NCBI GenBank assembly: GCA_943735955.1
Contig: OX030955.1
Coordinates: 4,304,835-4,368,834 of the forward strand
Direction: 5' to 3'
From: Piscicola geometra
Taxonomy: Eukaryota; Annelida; Clitellata; Hirudinida; Piscicolidae
DNA: 64,000 bases
Shown here: positions 1 through 11,244 of the stretch, one piece after another
How the letters are laid out: every line of letters begins with the position of its first letter
Numbering within the stretch: the first letter of the stretch is position 1
Translations under genes and position numbers: made by a program
The notes under the pieces: generated by a model
Databases searched by the model: none
The model's input: the letters and a program-made list of their open reading frames with translations, nothing else
What the model was told of the DNA's origin: nothing

Positions 1-480
1 GGGGAGCCAATGTAATAAGATAAGAGAGGGTGTAATGTGGTGATAAATAGGAGTACGCCTAAAGACTCTAGCTGCATAATTAAATACTTTATTTAATGGT
101 TTTAAAGTAGATTCAGGTAAATCATAATAGAGTGAGTTACAATAGTCAATTCGAGATAAAAACAAGTGCAGAGACTAACATCTTTAAAGAAGGGTCATCT
201 AAGTAAGGTAATAATTGTCTGATACGTCTGAGATGAAAATAGCAAGATTTAGTGACTGATAGAATTTGGTTTGATAAGGTTAATTTTGAGTCGAAAATAA
301 ATCCTAAGCTACGAATATGATTAGATGGAACAATAGTATGAGTGGAGAAATTACATGGGCCATTAATTAGTTTACAATTTTTATCAAAAAATGTAAGTTC
401 AAACTTTAGTACATTCAATTTTAAAGACATTGAGCTAGACCAGTTTTCAATAGATAATAGACATGAAGATATAGATGACA
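1..480 (-). mobile_element. non-LTR retrotransposon (LINE) fragment, 3' part of reverse transcriptase ORF
   Basis: The minus strand from about 481 to 146 is open and carries the end of a reverse-transcriptase ORF: a segment like IRSLGFIFDSKLTLSNQI, then HLRRIRQLLPYLDD, typical of the thumb region of CR1/L2/Jockey-type elements. Beyond 146 the homology continues, broken, to the window edge. Positions 1-80, reverse-complemented, match 15651-15730 at roughly 80 percent by eye, so this is a second copy of the LINE at 15.65-16.09 kb. The element runs off the left edge. Clade assignment is inferred. Confidence 0.7.
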
Positions 481-487
481 TAACAGT

Positions 488-1471
488 ATTATATGATTAT
501 CCTATATATATCCTATATATATGTTATCCTATTAATCCTATATATATCCTATATATATGTTATCCTATTAATCCTATATATATCCTATATATATATATAT
601 ATGCTATCCTATATATGCTATCCTATATATATATGCTATCCTATATATGCTATCCTATATATCCCATATATCCTTTTATCCTATCTAACCTATTATCCTA
701 TATATCCTATATATCCTATATATCCTATATATCCTATTATCCTATATATCCTATTATCCTATCTAACCTATTATCCTATATATCCTATTATACTATATAT
801 CCTATTATCCTATATATCCTATTATCCTATATATCATATTATCCTATATATCCTATTACCCTATATATGCTAATATCTTATTATCCCATATATCCTATTA
901 TCCTATCTAACCTATTATCCTATATATCCTATATATCCTATATATCTCATATATCCTATATATCCTATATATCCTATATATCCTATATATCCTATATATC
1001 CTATTATCCTATATATCCTATTATCCTATATATCCTATTATCCTATATATCCTATTATCCTATATATCCTACTATCCTATATATCCCATATATCCTATTA
1101 TCCTATCTAACCTATTGTCCTATATATCCTATATATCCTATATATCCTATTATCCTATATATCCTATTATCCTATATATCCTATATATCCTATTATCCTA
1201 TATATCCTATTATCCTATATATCCTATTATTCTATATATCCTATTATCCTATATATCCTATTATCCTATATATCCTATTATCCTATATATCCTATTATCC
1301 TATATATCCTATTATCCTATATATCCTATATATCCTATATACCCTATTATCCTATATATCCTATTATTCTATATATTCTACTATCCTATATATCCTATTA
1401 TCCTATATATCCTATTATCCTATATATCCTATTATTCTATATATTCTACTATCCTATATATCCTATCTTAT
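488..1471. repeat. TATCC-rich microsatellite, about 1 kb
   Basis: An uninterrupted tract of CCTATATAT and CCTATTAT units with occasional CCTATCTAA variants. Several frames are open only because the units lack stops in those frames, giving YPIYPIILYI-type translations that are not proteins. Confidence 0.95.
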
Positions 1472-2336
1472 TATCCACGGTTATTAGTAATTAGCTTTAA
1501 CCGGGGAATTTTATGAATGATTGTCATCTGAATAAAACTGAATAACTTTAACTTATTAATGTTTTGACCAACGTCTATTTATAATTTTAAGGTTGAAAAA
1601 TGAATTTTCTTTTTAATGAATATAATTTTAATAATATAAAAACTAAATAACAATTTTAAAAGCGATAACTAGTTTTTCACTATTATCCACAGTGAGGGCT
1701 ACAGCATATTTTAAAGTTTTTCAAGTTGCTCTCTCAAAAAAGAGAGTATAAAAATAAATTAAACATTTTTGAAAACTTCTTCAAAAGTTCTATTAAATAT
1801 GTCAAATAAAATCCTTAAATTATTTTAAATATCTTAAATAGAATAAAAAACATTCAAATTGATCATACTGGCGTCATGTGAACGAGACCCAAAAGCACTA
1901 TAAAGTTACATTTTCATTTCAGTTGTCGAAATAATCTTTTAATTTAAGTTTTTAATTTGAATTTTCTATCATAAAATAGTTTCATCAATATTAGAAAGAT
2001 ATTGAAAAAGTATTGTGAAAAAGTTGGACTCTCAAAGTCAGGTCCGTGACACGCACACTTATTCAAGTCAAACTTGACAATTTAAAAAAAATTCGTGATG
2101 GTTGCTACATAAACGCCCAATTTTTTGACCAAACACGAATTCTTATAGTTTTAAACTTTTAATATTTTAAATTTTGTAAAAAGTTTGGGCAGCGAAAAGA
2201 TCAGAATCGATGGTATTTTGGCTAGAGGCAGAACATTTGCTGTAGTTTAGGCTGAAGGTAATGAGAAATTGCTAAACAAGGAAGTCACCCGCATGCTGAA
2301 GTATTTACACTGTTATTTCATGAACATGTCTTATAG
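1472..2336. other. intergenic, no recognised feature
   Basis: AT-rich sequence with no coding-like frame, repeat unit or RNA motif that I can support. Confidence 0.6.
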
Positions 2337-3245
2337 CAGGGGTGCACAACCTTTTTCAGCCTGAGGGCCAAAATCACTGAGTCCCGGGCGCCAAGGGCCG
2401 CATTAGCGTGCACATAGATGACACAATAAAACAACTCAAAGAATGCAAATTTTTAATGAATGTCTTAAAAAAATACCGTTATTTAAACATGTATGAATAA
2501 CTAAATGCTAGAATTTTAATGAGAAGGTTGAGCCTGAATGGTTGCAACAACATTGTCAATATTGGGTTTGAGTTCTGTTGCTGCAAGCCTCAAAATCGAA
2601 CAAAGATTATCATCAGACAAAAATGATCTCAGTTTATTTTTATTTGTGTTCATGACTGAAAACGTTTGTTCACACACGTATGTGCTGCCAAATTCAGACA
2701 AGATTCGGCAAGCCAAATCTTTGACCGCTCCATATTTAACTGAACTAAGACTTCCATAAAAAGTTAAAATGGAGTTATGCTGAAACGCAGACATTAATTC
2801 TGATGAACATTGAAGATCAATGACTTTTAACTGACATTGCTCAGGTACGCATTCAACAGCACAAGAGAAAGGGTCACGGATGAAGTTGAATAAATCCTTA
2901 TGCTCCCTGAATGCATCAAAACGTTCATTAAATTCCTTCAGTAACGCTTCACAACTATCGTGGTATTTTTTAAAGTCACATTGGCATTCTTTCTGAAAAG
3001 CTGAACAAAAAGGAAAATGACATAAATTAACAGATTGCAAATTCGAACAAAACAGCCGTAGCTTCAAGATGAATGACAGCAACTCTTGGTACATATCAAA
3101 GGTGTGGTGATTTTTGCCTTGAAGACGCAGATTTAATTTATTTAAGTGTTCTGTTATGTCTGCCAAAAATGCTAAGTCTGCCAACCACTGTTTGTCTGTA
3201 AAAACAGATGTGTCTTTGCCTTTGGTAACAAGGAATTCACAGATT
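2337..3245 (-). mobile_element. 5'-truncated hAT transposon with transposase C-terminal half
   Basis: The 3' terminal inverted repeat reads CAGGGGTGCACAACC at 2337-2351, the classic hAT (Charlie/SPIN-like) end. The minus strand from about 3245 to 2516 encodes the C-terminal part of a hAT transposase: WLADLAFLADITEHLN near the start, then the dimerisation region with SEFGSTYVCEQTFSVMN and NKNKLRSFLSDDNL, and a stop at 2516-2518. The usual N-terminal BED finger and catalytic core are missing. Coding sequence stops abruptly at about 3245, exactly where homology to 61964-62055 begins, so the 5' half was lost at that junction. No second inverted repeat is visible. The copy is dead. Confidence 0.85.
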
Positions 3246-3905
3246 TCTTTTAACTAAATAATTAAATTTCTGACTAAAATTCTAGTTTTCTATCGTTTAT
3301 AATCTTTTCAATTGTCATGGGTTAACTTTTTGGCAGTTTATCTTGTACGACTTGTTACGTCGGGGTCACCTTATCAAACCTCTTCAATTCAAAATAGATA
3401 AAACTTCGAATTGTTCTCTGATATATTATCTGATTAGTTTCGCTTTATCTGAATTTTCAGCTGAATACTTTTTCATATTTAACAATATCAAACCTATATC
3501 AATATCAATTCGAATTGTTCTCTGATATAATTATCTGATTAGCTCCGCTTTATCTGAACTTTCAGCTGATTACTTTTTCATATGTAATAATATGTCAAAC
3601 CTTTTAAAAATTATTCAGGAACTCTTTTAAATACGAATAAAAAACGATATTTAAATAAGATATTGTTGAATAATAGGTACAGTTCATTTATAAATATTTA
3701 TACTTTTCTTTTTATCAGATTCTCGACTTTTGAATTGCATTGTTCTTTCGAAAAATACAATATAAAATTATCGTGGCGACTTCGTGGTGTAAACCAGGAC
3801 GAGCTTCAATCTTTGTTAGCAGCTGCCATCTTGACAGCCGCTTAAACCATTAACTTTGTAGAATAAACCGTTTTGGGTATACTATTTGAAAATGTTAAAA
3901 TCCTA
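3246..3905 (+). repeat. inverted copy of the sequences flanking the serine protease locus
   Basis: Two blocks are the reverse complement of sequence at the right end of the window. Block 1 (about 3246-3336) matches 61964-62055 almost base for base. Block 2 (about 3366-3905) matches 58925-58430, including the stretch just upstream of the protease TATA box and the motif GTAGAATAAACCGTTTTGGG. Only about 30 bp separate the blocks here; at the right end about 3 kb containing the protease gene separates them. Within block 2 a segment of about 100 bp starting GAATTGTTCTCTGATAT is duplicated. The short ORF at 3663-3845 has a near-identical counterpart at 58710-58522 because both are this repeat; I do not consider it a gene. 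Confidence 0.8.
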
Positions 3906-4124
3906 TGTTAAAAGTTTTAATGGTGCTCTGTTTTTTCTCCAGAATTTGTGATATGTTAGTGGTATTTTAGTGACATCTCCATGTTTTGTATTGATATATA
4001 AAATGTTTTGTGAGATAAAGGCCTGATGGCCATTATGAGAAAATAGTTTTGTTCTATGGCATATTAAAAAGACTCATAACCCCCTCCTCCCTCCAAATTT
4101 GTGACATGTTAGTTTTATATTAAA

Positions 4125-4418
4125 AATAATTGTCGTTTTTGTATAGCGCCCGGGCACGCAACTGAAGCGCTCTCGTTACGTCGTAATGCAATAAAGCTTG
4201 TAGAATTTTGAAAGTAGTGATGGCTATTTTGAAGGGTGAACGGGTAGCTTAGGGTGAACGGGTAGCTGAGTCGGCAACGACTCTCGGCTTGACCAATAAT
4301 GAAAGGTCCTAGGTTCAAGTGCAACCAATGTCCTAGTAACCCAAAGGCGCAAATGAAAATATGCAGCCTAAGTGGCCTCGAAGCCCGTTCGGGTTATACG
4401 CCACTATAATAATGCTCG

Positions 4419-4515
<97 letters not shown>

Positions 4516-4570
4516 GGGTATTCGAAAATCTATAGGAAGCCAGCGAAGTTTTATAAGATTATCATTCATC
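4125..4570 (+). repeat. dispersed repeat interrupted by a SINE
   Basis: The outer sequence (about 4125-4237 and 4514-4570) matches 8080-8095 and 8395-8500 inside the hAT at 7.9-10.9 kb, including ATTGTCGTTTTTGTAT, GTAGTGATGGCTATTTT and AAAATCTATAGGAAGCCAG. Between its halves sits the SINE annotated separately. The 8.4-kb copy lacks the SINE and acts as an empty site. The family is probably LINE-derived; I did not identify it. Confidence 0.7.
4238..4513 (+). mobile_element. tRNA-derived SINE with (ATT)n tail
   Basis: The head contains a pol III A box (TAGCTGAGTCGG, 4263-4274) and a B-box-like GGTTCAAGTGC (4312-4322). A body follows with GTCCTAGTAACCCAAAGGCG, then the tail AAGCCCGTTCGGGTTATACG and a long ATT array. 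It is flanked by AAGGGT (4232-4237 and 4514-4519), a likely target-site duplication. The first 20 bp (GGGTGAACGGGTAGCT) are partly duplicated. Related copies are at 29010-29205 and 48197-49925. Confidence 0.8.
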
Positions 4571-6061
4571 ATTATTCTTAATAATGGCATCTCTATGTTC
4601 TGTGTTGATGTATATCTACTGTTTCGTGAGATGAAGGCCTGATGGCCATCCAGAGAAAATATTTTGCTATTATGGCATAGCGTAAAACCCTTACCCCACT
4701 TTTCCCCCCCACCAAAAAAAACTTATCGATTTTCGAAAAATTGCGAAAATTTTCGAATTTACTCAGTCTCCCTCAGCCCCCCCCCTCAGCCCCCCCTCAG
4801 CCCTCCTCAGCCCCCCCTGGTCGCGCCACTGGCGAGGGTATGATGAGGCAGTCTGCGTAATGAGATGCAGTCCTTGAGAGAGCGCAGAGGTTCTCTTTGA
4901 AACGATCGATGGCCACTTGGCATTTGACGCCTTTCATAGAGAGTTTGGTTACTGTGTGTTTATATAAATATTTTCCCATTTGTTCGTATTCTTTATACAT
5001 TCTTTATATTTTAAAAATACATTTAACATGAATTAAAGTATTTTCGATATGAAATTCAGTAATTATTATTATTTTTTTTTTTTAATTCTTTGTTATATAG
5101 AATAAGTGAAGAATATACTTAGATACTTTTCCAAGGTGAAGCTGAGTAAATTCAGTAAATAATCAACATTAAACGAGGCAATTATTTTTTTTAAATATAA
5201 TATATCTTTACAAAACACACATATATGAAGTTATTTTTTCATACATTCACACGCACATAAAGAGGCAAACACTTGAGGTGCTGAGCGGAATTTGGGGGAC
5301 GAATTGCGGGAAGCTGGCTGATTAGAGAGGAAGCAGATGTGGAGAAGGAGATATGAGGACTTTCAGAGGGTTGGAGGAGGGTTGTTGGAGGGTTGTTGGA
5401 GGGTTGTTGGAGGGTTGTTGGAGGGTTGTTGGAGGGTTGTTGGAGGGTTGTTTGAGGGTTGTTGGAGGTTTGTTTGTTTTTAACTCGTGCTTTCAGTCAG
5501 TCTCTTCTTTGCACGCTTTTGATCTAAAAAAAAAATTTGCATTGAATGAAGTCTTGTGCATTCCAATGTGGTATTATAAAATGAATTGGATAGATTCAAT
5601 ATGTTTTATAAATAAATATATTTAATTATTTGATGTTTTATTAAACTCTACACTTTAGTTCAAAACCAATAAAAAAGACCGTCAAAAACGGAATGATTGT
5701 TTTATAATGAAATAATAAAAATATTACTTGCTTCTATTTATCAACTTGAAAAGTACATTCTTAAAACAATAGTTGTTTTTTTTAAAATTACAAATAAATA
5801 AGTAAAAGATTTCACGTGTGCAAGTGTAACAAAGTTGTGCATTAGTCTCTTGGCGTATCCAATAGAAACGAGCAAGCGATTAGATGGACGCCTTTCTCAG
5901 CCAATGAGAACAAACATTCCATGACACAATGCCGAGTCACCGTCTTAAATGGTGAATAATTCTTAAATATGTGTCTTCATTCATTGTTGAAATGAATATT
6001 TTTTAATATAATAACTCAAGGATCGGAAAAATAAATATTTATAAACTATTTCAAAAATAAC
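4571..6061. other. intergenic; C-rich and G-rich simple repeats; upstream region of the forkhead gene
   Basis: Contains C-rich runs of CCCCCCTCAG type at 4770-4825 and a minisatellite of GGAGGGTTGTT units at about 5370-5470, whose G runs could form a quadruplex on the plus strand. CCAAT-like motifs lie at 5854-5860 and 5899-5905, about 160-210 bp upstream of the forkhead ATG. No other coding segment was found. Confidence 0.55.
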
Positions 6062-7252
6062 ATGGAAAACACCTACATGAATTTTCCTTCATACAGCGCC
6101 TTGGCAAGCTTTCCTCCAGAATCGATGCTTCCAAACATTTCGATGCCTTCTCATCATTACACCTACCCCTCCAACCTCACATCACACAACCAACACCTTC
6201 TTCTGCCACGGCAACTATTACAACCCTCTCATGTAGAATCTCAATACCCGACGAATAGAAGCTATCCTATCCATCCACCCAACAATCCCCCCTACCAACT
6301 CCCTAACCAGACCTTCAGCCAGTACCTCAATCATGCGTCTAGGGAAGATGGCTCATCTTTTCTCGAACAAAAAGAGCATAGAAACTTCTACAACAATAAC
6401 GACGACACCAACACGAACAACCACAGTGATTACAACAACAACAACAGCAGCAACAAAAGTAACAATATAGCGCAAAATGACACTGAATTTAATTATAATA
6501 ACAACTATTATCGGTTTGACAACAGCAACGATCCTAGAAGTAATAACAAAAACAGCAACAACAATAGTCTCAACTTCAACAACAACAACAACAACCATCT
6601 TAACAACAATAACAACCATCTAAACAACAGCAACAACAATCTAAACAGCAGCAACAGTGCAGATGAAAGCAGTCTGCCTTACTTTTCGCGTTGGCATCCA
6701 GAGTACGGCTACCCGAAGCCTCCCTTCTCTTACATCTGCCTCATCGCCATGGCAATCAGGTCCTCTCCCGACCAGAAGGCCACCCTTCACGACATCTACC
6801 GCACCATCCGCAACAACTTTCCCTTTTACCGCACCCACCAAAAACGCTGGCAAAACTCCATACGACACAGCCTTTCCTTCAACGACTGTTTCGTCCGGGT
6901 GGGCAGGGAGAGTCAGCGGGCTGGCAAGGGCAGTCTGTGGAGCCTGCATCCTGAGGCTGGTGACATGTTCAAGGAAGGGTGTCTCCTGAGGCGTCAGAGA
7001 CGTTTCAGATGCTCCAGAGGTGGCAACGGTGAAAAGACCCACGAACGAGACGTGGAAGGCAGTGCGAATCATGGAAGCATTCAAACATCGTCACTCGTCT
7101 CCAGCGGCTACTCACCTTTCTCCACCGCTGACCTGCCTTTCCAGCAGTCTTCCACTTACTTCTGCCCTAACAACGTCGCCTTCAGAGACCCCTACAAACA
7201 CTCTCTCATCGAGGAAAACCACAATGTCACTTCGTCCACTGATCACATGTGA
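6062..7252 (+). CDS. forkhead-box transcription factor, FoxA-like
   Basis: A single-exon CDS of 396 codons. A forkhead (winged-helix) DNA-binding domain occupies about residues 219-315: [14 protein letters not shown], then [20 protein letters not shown] (recognition helix), then [14 protein letters not shown] and [22 protein letters not shown] and the LHP-x-x-G-x-MF-x-x-GC-x-LRRQ-x-RF ending match the FoxA pattern better than FoxB, FoxD, FoxG or FoxQ2, but substitutions ([27 protein letters not shown]) make it divergent, so subclass assignment is tentative. Residues about 115-205 are Asn-rich low complexity encoded by AAC/AAT runs. The N-terminus is Ser/Pro/His-rich, as in activation regions. 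FoxA proteins are pioneer factors for endoderm and pharynx; that role here is inference. The ATG is the first in frame; the antisense ORFs over this gene are shadows. AATAAA-like signals lie at about 7370 and 7462. Confidence 0.9.
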   Translation: MENTYMNFPSYSALASFPPESMLPNISMPSHHYTYPSNLTSHNQHLLLPRQLLQPSHVESQYPTNRSYPIHPPNNPPYQLPNQTFSQYLNHASREDGSSFLEQKEHRNFYNNNDDTNTNNHSDYNNNNSSNKSNNIAQNDTEFNYNNNYYRFDNSNDPRSNNKNSNNNSLNFNNNNNNHLNNNNNHLNNSNNNLNSSNSADESSLPYFSRWHPEYGYPKPPFSYICLIAMAIRSSPDQKATLHDIYRTIRNNFPFYRTHQKRWQNSIRHSLSFNDCFVRVGRESQRAGKGSLWSLHPEAGDMFKEGCLLRRQRRFRCSRGGNGEKTHERDVEGSANHGSIQTSSLVSSGYSPFSTADLPFQQSSTYFCPNNVAFRDPYKHSLIEENHNVTSSTDHM

Positions 7253-7870
7253 ACGTCTCGCCACAACTTTTCTTTAAGCTACACTTACAACTATTTGACA
7301 CTTTCAAGATTTTAGCATGATATTATATATGATCATTTAACTTTTCGATTTTTGCATAGAGTGTCTTTATAATAAAAGTTCACGTTGAAAGAATCTATTA
7401 ATTACAAACTTTTCAAATTATCCTTTCAAAGTTCATTAGTTATCATATAAAGCGTTTTAAATAATAAAAGAGAATAAATGTTGCAACTGTTTGTTGCTAT
7501 TTCAAAATCGACAACAACTTGCAATGCTGACACACGTTAGGCGCGTGGGTCTGGTGATAAGGACTGGGCGTTGCTGAATCAAGAGGGAAGACTGCAGCGT
7601 TAGAAGTTCTTTGCGCTTGACTGGAGCCTGGATGCTCTCTCGAAGCAGACCCCTTCACTAACGTTTCATCACAAGACTCTTTCAAAAGCTTCTTCTTTGA
7701 CTCTTCATTTAGGTTTACCGTAAAAAAACCAATATATTTGCACACTTTTAAATAACAAAAAGGACTTCTAAATACGAGGGTGTCTGAATATTATGGGTGT
7801 CCAAACCTTTTTTTGGTAGTGAAGGGGTCCACTTCAATGGTTTGAATCCTAGAACTTTTCCAGGATCACC
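7253..7870. other. intergenic, 3' flank of forkhead gene
   Basis: Holds the probable 3' UTR and AATAAA signals to about 7475. The rest contains no supported gene. The 82-codon minus frame at 7497-7745 has no recognisable domain. Confidence 0.5.
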
Positions 7871-8049
7871 GTCTATTCCAGTGTTTCCTAACCTTTTTCA
7901 GTGTTGGCCTCCCTAAAAAAGTCCTAATGGTAACTTGGCCTCCCCAAATCCCGTCGTCAATAATTGAGGAAAAAAATCAATTTGTTATAACAATTTTTAT
8001 TCAGAAAGATTTAATTAAAATTAGCATTGTTCATAATAATAAGGTTTTT

Positions 8050-8500
8050 TAATTTATAAAATGTTATTAATAATAATAATTGTCGTTTTTGTATGCAATA
8101 AAGAAATAAATATAATTATTATAGTAATGTTATTAAAAGGAAAGAAAAGAGTAGCATGGAGGAATTATTATGAGTGATAAGCTAAGTTAAAATAATGAGT
8201 TCAGTTTGGCTTTGAAAGTCGAAAATTGGTTGATGCTTCGAAGTGCAGGTGGAAGGGCATTCCAAGTTGTTGGAGCTGCGTGACGAAAAGCTCTTTTTGA
8301 GATGTTGTTTGTAGTGGATTCTTGGTTGAAGAGAAGAGATGAAGATGAATGCAGTTGTTTGTTTGATGTTTTATTAGTTATGAGTTTGCTGAGATATGAC
8401 GGTATTGAAGTTTGAAGAATTTTGAATGTAGTGATGGCTATTTTAAAGGATATTCAAAAATCTATAGGAAGCCAGTGAAGTTTTATAAGATTATCATTTG
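8050..8500 (+). repeat. dispersed repeat inside hAT (SINE-free copy of the 4.1-kb repeat)
   Basis: Shares ATTGTCGTTTTTGTAT and GTAGTGATGGCTATTTTAAA with the repeat at 4125-4570. The middle (GGAAGGGCATTCCAAGTTGT) resembles antisense 3' regions of LINEs. It serves as the empty-site comparison for the SINE at 4238-4513. Confidence 0.6.
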
Positions 8501-8552
8501 ATGACTGAACAAGGTGATGGCCTGGGTAATCACAATTGAGTGTTATTGAAGC

Positions 8553-10445
8553 TTAATGAGATGATTGTTGCTGTTTTCCATCACAGAGAAGATGAAATCG
8601 AGGTTCTGTATTAGAAAGAGAGACCCTCATATCATTCGAGGCATCCAATCTATTTCTATATTTAGTCTTGATAGATACTAATGTAGAAAACCCTTTTTCA
8701 CATAAGTAGGTGGTCGAAAATGGAATCAGAGCTGCCATGGCTTTTTAAATAAATTTGGGTTTATTTCTTTCAGACTGCACCAAAACTCTGCCAATCCTTC
8801 GGAATTGAATTCAGCTTTTACCAACTCTTTTGATCGAAGATCAATTAAATCTTCCTTTATTTCTTCTTCATCAGAAATACTATCGAAGCCAATAATGAAC
8901 GGATTTCGTATCCAAAGATTATTTTCCAATTTTTTAGTATCAAAATAACGCTCAAATGATAGTTGGAGAGTTGTGATATGTTGTATAATTTCTTTTTTTA
9001 TTTCAACAGGCATTGATTTGTTTCCACTGCTACTTATAACATCAGCTAGGTATGGAAAATTTTCAAGGTTTTCAGCTTCTACTCTTCTTTTGTACAATGA
9101 AAACTTATTTAAAAATCATACTAATTTTTCATTGCCGTCGATTATTGTCATTTCTGGTCCTTGCAAACAAAGATTAAATTCATTTAAGAGTGTGAACAGA
9201 TCAGCTAAATATGCCATATTACAATACAATACAATACAACGACGAATATTATTAACGTGGCGTAAACCCGGACGGTATTATATATTAGATATTAGATATT
9301 AACTATGAAATCAGTCTTCTCAAAGTCACCTGCTAACGTTTTTTTTCCTTCAAAAATGAAGACACCTCATCTTTCAGGTCCATTAGTCTTGAAAATACCT
9401 TTCCTTTGCTTAACCACCTGACTTCTGTGTAATATAGCAAGACATCGTATTCAGAACCAAGTTCTTGGCATACAACTTTGAATAAACGATGGTTTACTGC
9501 TCTTGATCGTTTAAAATTGACTATTTTGATCGCTGTAGACATGACAGACTGAAGCTTTGCTGGTAATGCCTTCACAGCTAGAGCATGGCGATGGAGCATG
9601 CAATGAGTTACAAGTGTCTGTGGAGAATTAACTTTGATTAAGGCAGCCAATCCAGATTTGTTACCCAACATACTTGGTGCTCCATCAGTACAGACTGAAT
9701 GTAATTTTGTCAACCAACTAAATTCATTTCTTTCAAAGAAAGTTGCAATCATTTGAAATACATCTGCAGCTTTACTAGTTGTCTGAAGTGATTGGCAAAA
9801 TAAAAATTCTTCTTTAATTTTAAAATTACATACATAACGAACATACACTAAAAGCTGGCACCACATTGATACATCTGTGGTTTCATCAAGTTGCATATCA
9901 AAATTAAAAGGACTACTTTTCAGTTCTGACATAACTTGGTCCAAGATATCATTTGAAAGATCTGCTATTCTGGAACAAATAACATTATTAGAAATTGGAA
10001 TTTCTTCAACCTGTTTTTTTTCTTTTTTTCCAAGAATTAACTCCACCATTTCAAGTGCACAGGGTTTTATTAAGGTTTCTCCAATTGTATGTGGTTTTCT
10101 TTTTTTGGCAATCAAATAGGCAACTTTGTAAGAAGCCTCAAGAAGTGGTTTCTTTGGTTGAGCAAATCAAACATTTTTTAATGTTCCAGTGGCTTGAAAT
10201 CTAGCTCGCTTCAGTTTGAAGGTATCCAGGTTGTCGTTGACATTTCCAGGATGTTTGGTTTCTAAGTGGTGGCGTAACTTTGCTGGTCTCATTCTATCAT
10301 TACAATATACTGCTCTGCATAAGAAACATTGTGGCTTTTCAGTGCCATCTTTTTCAGTAATAGTCGTGAATCCAAACGCAACGTAGGTTTCGTCATAGCA
10401 ACGTTTTTTCGACATTATTGAAAACTGAAAATGATAAAAAAACAC
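8553..10445 (-). pseudogene. hAT transposase (BED-finger, ZBED5/EPM2AIP1-like), disabled
   Basis: Reading leftward from about 10415: a BED zinc finger (CFLCRAVYCNDRMRPAKLRH then HLETKHPG), an in-frame TGA at 10165-10167, then a long catalytic segment (10164-9333) with FDMQLDETTDVSMW, LHSVCTDGAPSMLG and LVTHCMLHRHALAVK, which are conserved hAT blocks. A roughly 90-bp insertion interrupts the frame at 9225-9300. Coding resumes with MAYLADLFTLLNEFNL (about 9220-8740), shifts frame near 8735, and ends with the dimerisation domain FSTTYLCEKGFSTLVSIKTK, stopping at 8553-8555. One nonsense change, one insertion and one frameshift inactivate it. Confidence 0.9.
9225..9300 (-). mobile_element. SINE-tail fragment inserted in hAT transposase
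   Basis: Reverse-complemented, it reads CCGGGTTTACGCCACG, then TTAATAATATTCGTCG and TTGTATTGTATTG. This is the same 3' tail found at 18860-18910, 39900-40020 and 46650-46695. It splits the transposase frame. Confidence 0.7.
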
Positions 10446-10886
10446 ATATTTTAAAAAGAACTGAAATAATTAAAAAATCACAAATATAAATTACCAGTTA
10501 TGTTAGAAACAGCAGACCAAATTTTTTAGTTAATTTATTCAATTAATTATTGTCTTATTTTATTTATTTTATTGAAAAAGAAACTCATGCAGGGTATCTC
10601 AAAAAACGCGACAGAAAGAAAATGAGAGATTTATGAAAACAGAAATGTGCAAATCATTATTCAAATAAATACAATATAGAAAGCCGTTACGCAAAAACAT
10701 TTTCATATAGTATTCAAAAAATCGTTTTTAGCATGATTAAAATTTTTTGATTTAACAAAACTTTATAAAATTAAATAAATTTATAAAATACATGTAAATA
10801 GAACACCTTAGTTGGCCTCCCCTAAAAGATCATTTGGCCTCCCTAAGGGAGGCCGGCCCCACCGGTTGGGAAACCCTGGTCTATTC

Positions 10887-11244
10887 TGAGTAGGTTTCCC
10901 CCCCCCCTAAGATTTGCAGCAGATCACCGCCCTTGATCAGAACAATCTGGTATTTTATACAGTATCTCATTAATTTAATTTCCAATTTTCGATTATGAAG
11001 TATAGTTTTTGCTGATGTTGGCAGTTTATTTTTATATAATATTGAAAATTGAACAAAGAAAGTACTTTTATTCGAGTGAGAATAATCCGAAAATGTGTTA
11101 AATGACTCAGCCACAAAACCGGCCATGAATTAGAATGAAAGAAACGAGAATAGCATTGCATAAGGAGCAGAAACATGAACAATGGATAAAGGATCATCTA
11201 CAAATGGATGAAACAGAACTTAAAGTTAGTTAGAAGTATCAGCA
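10887..11244. other. intergenic, 3' flank of ZW10
   Basis: No coding segment supported; the short overlapping minus frames at 10881-11197 show no domain. Confidence 0.5.

Larger units (their letters stand above)
7879..10878 (-). mobile_element. hAT DNA transposon, 3.0 kb, both ends and 8-bp target duplication preserved
   Basis: The target-site duplication GTCTATTC lies at 7871-7878 and 10879-10886. The ends are CAGTGTTTCCTAACC at 7879 and, reverse-complemented, CAGGGTTTCCCAACC at 10878, matching the hAT terminal repeat. An 8-bp duplication is diagnostic of the superfamily. The transposase is encoded on the minus strand and is broken (see the pseudogene entry). Two later insertions lie inside: a dispersed repeat at about 8050-8500 and a short SINE-tail fragment at about 9225-9300. 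The element is not autonomous now. Confidence 0.93.

Noticed and set aside
342..1516. ORFs of YPIYPIILYI repeats
   Set aside because: Microsatellite translation with no start context, domain or codon bias.
3663..3845. Apparent conserved 60-aa protein shared with 58522-58710
   Set aside because: Conservation comes from a recent inverted repeat copy; it includes SINE-tail-like GTAAACCAGGACGAGCTTC and has no coding bias.
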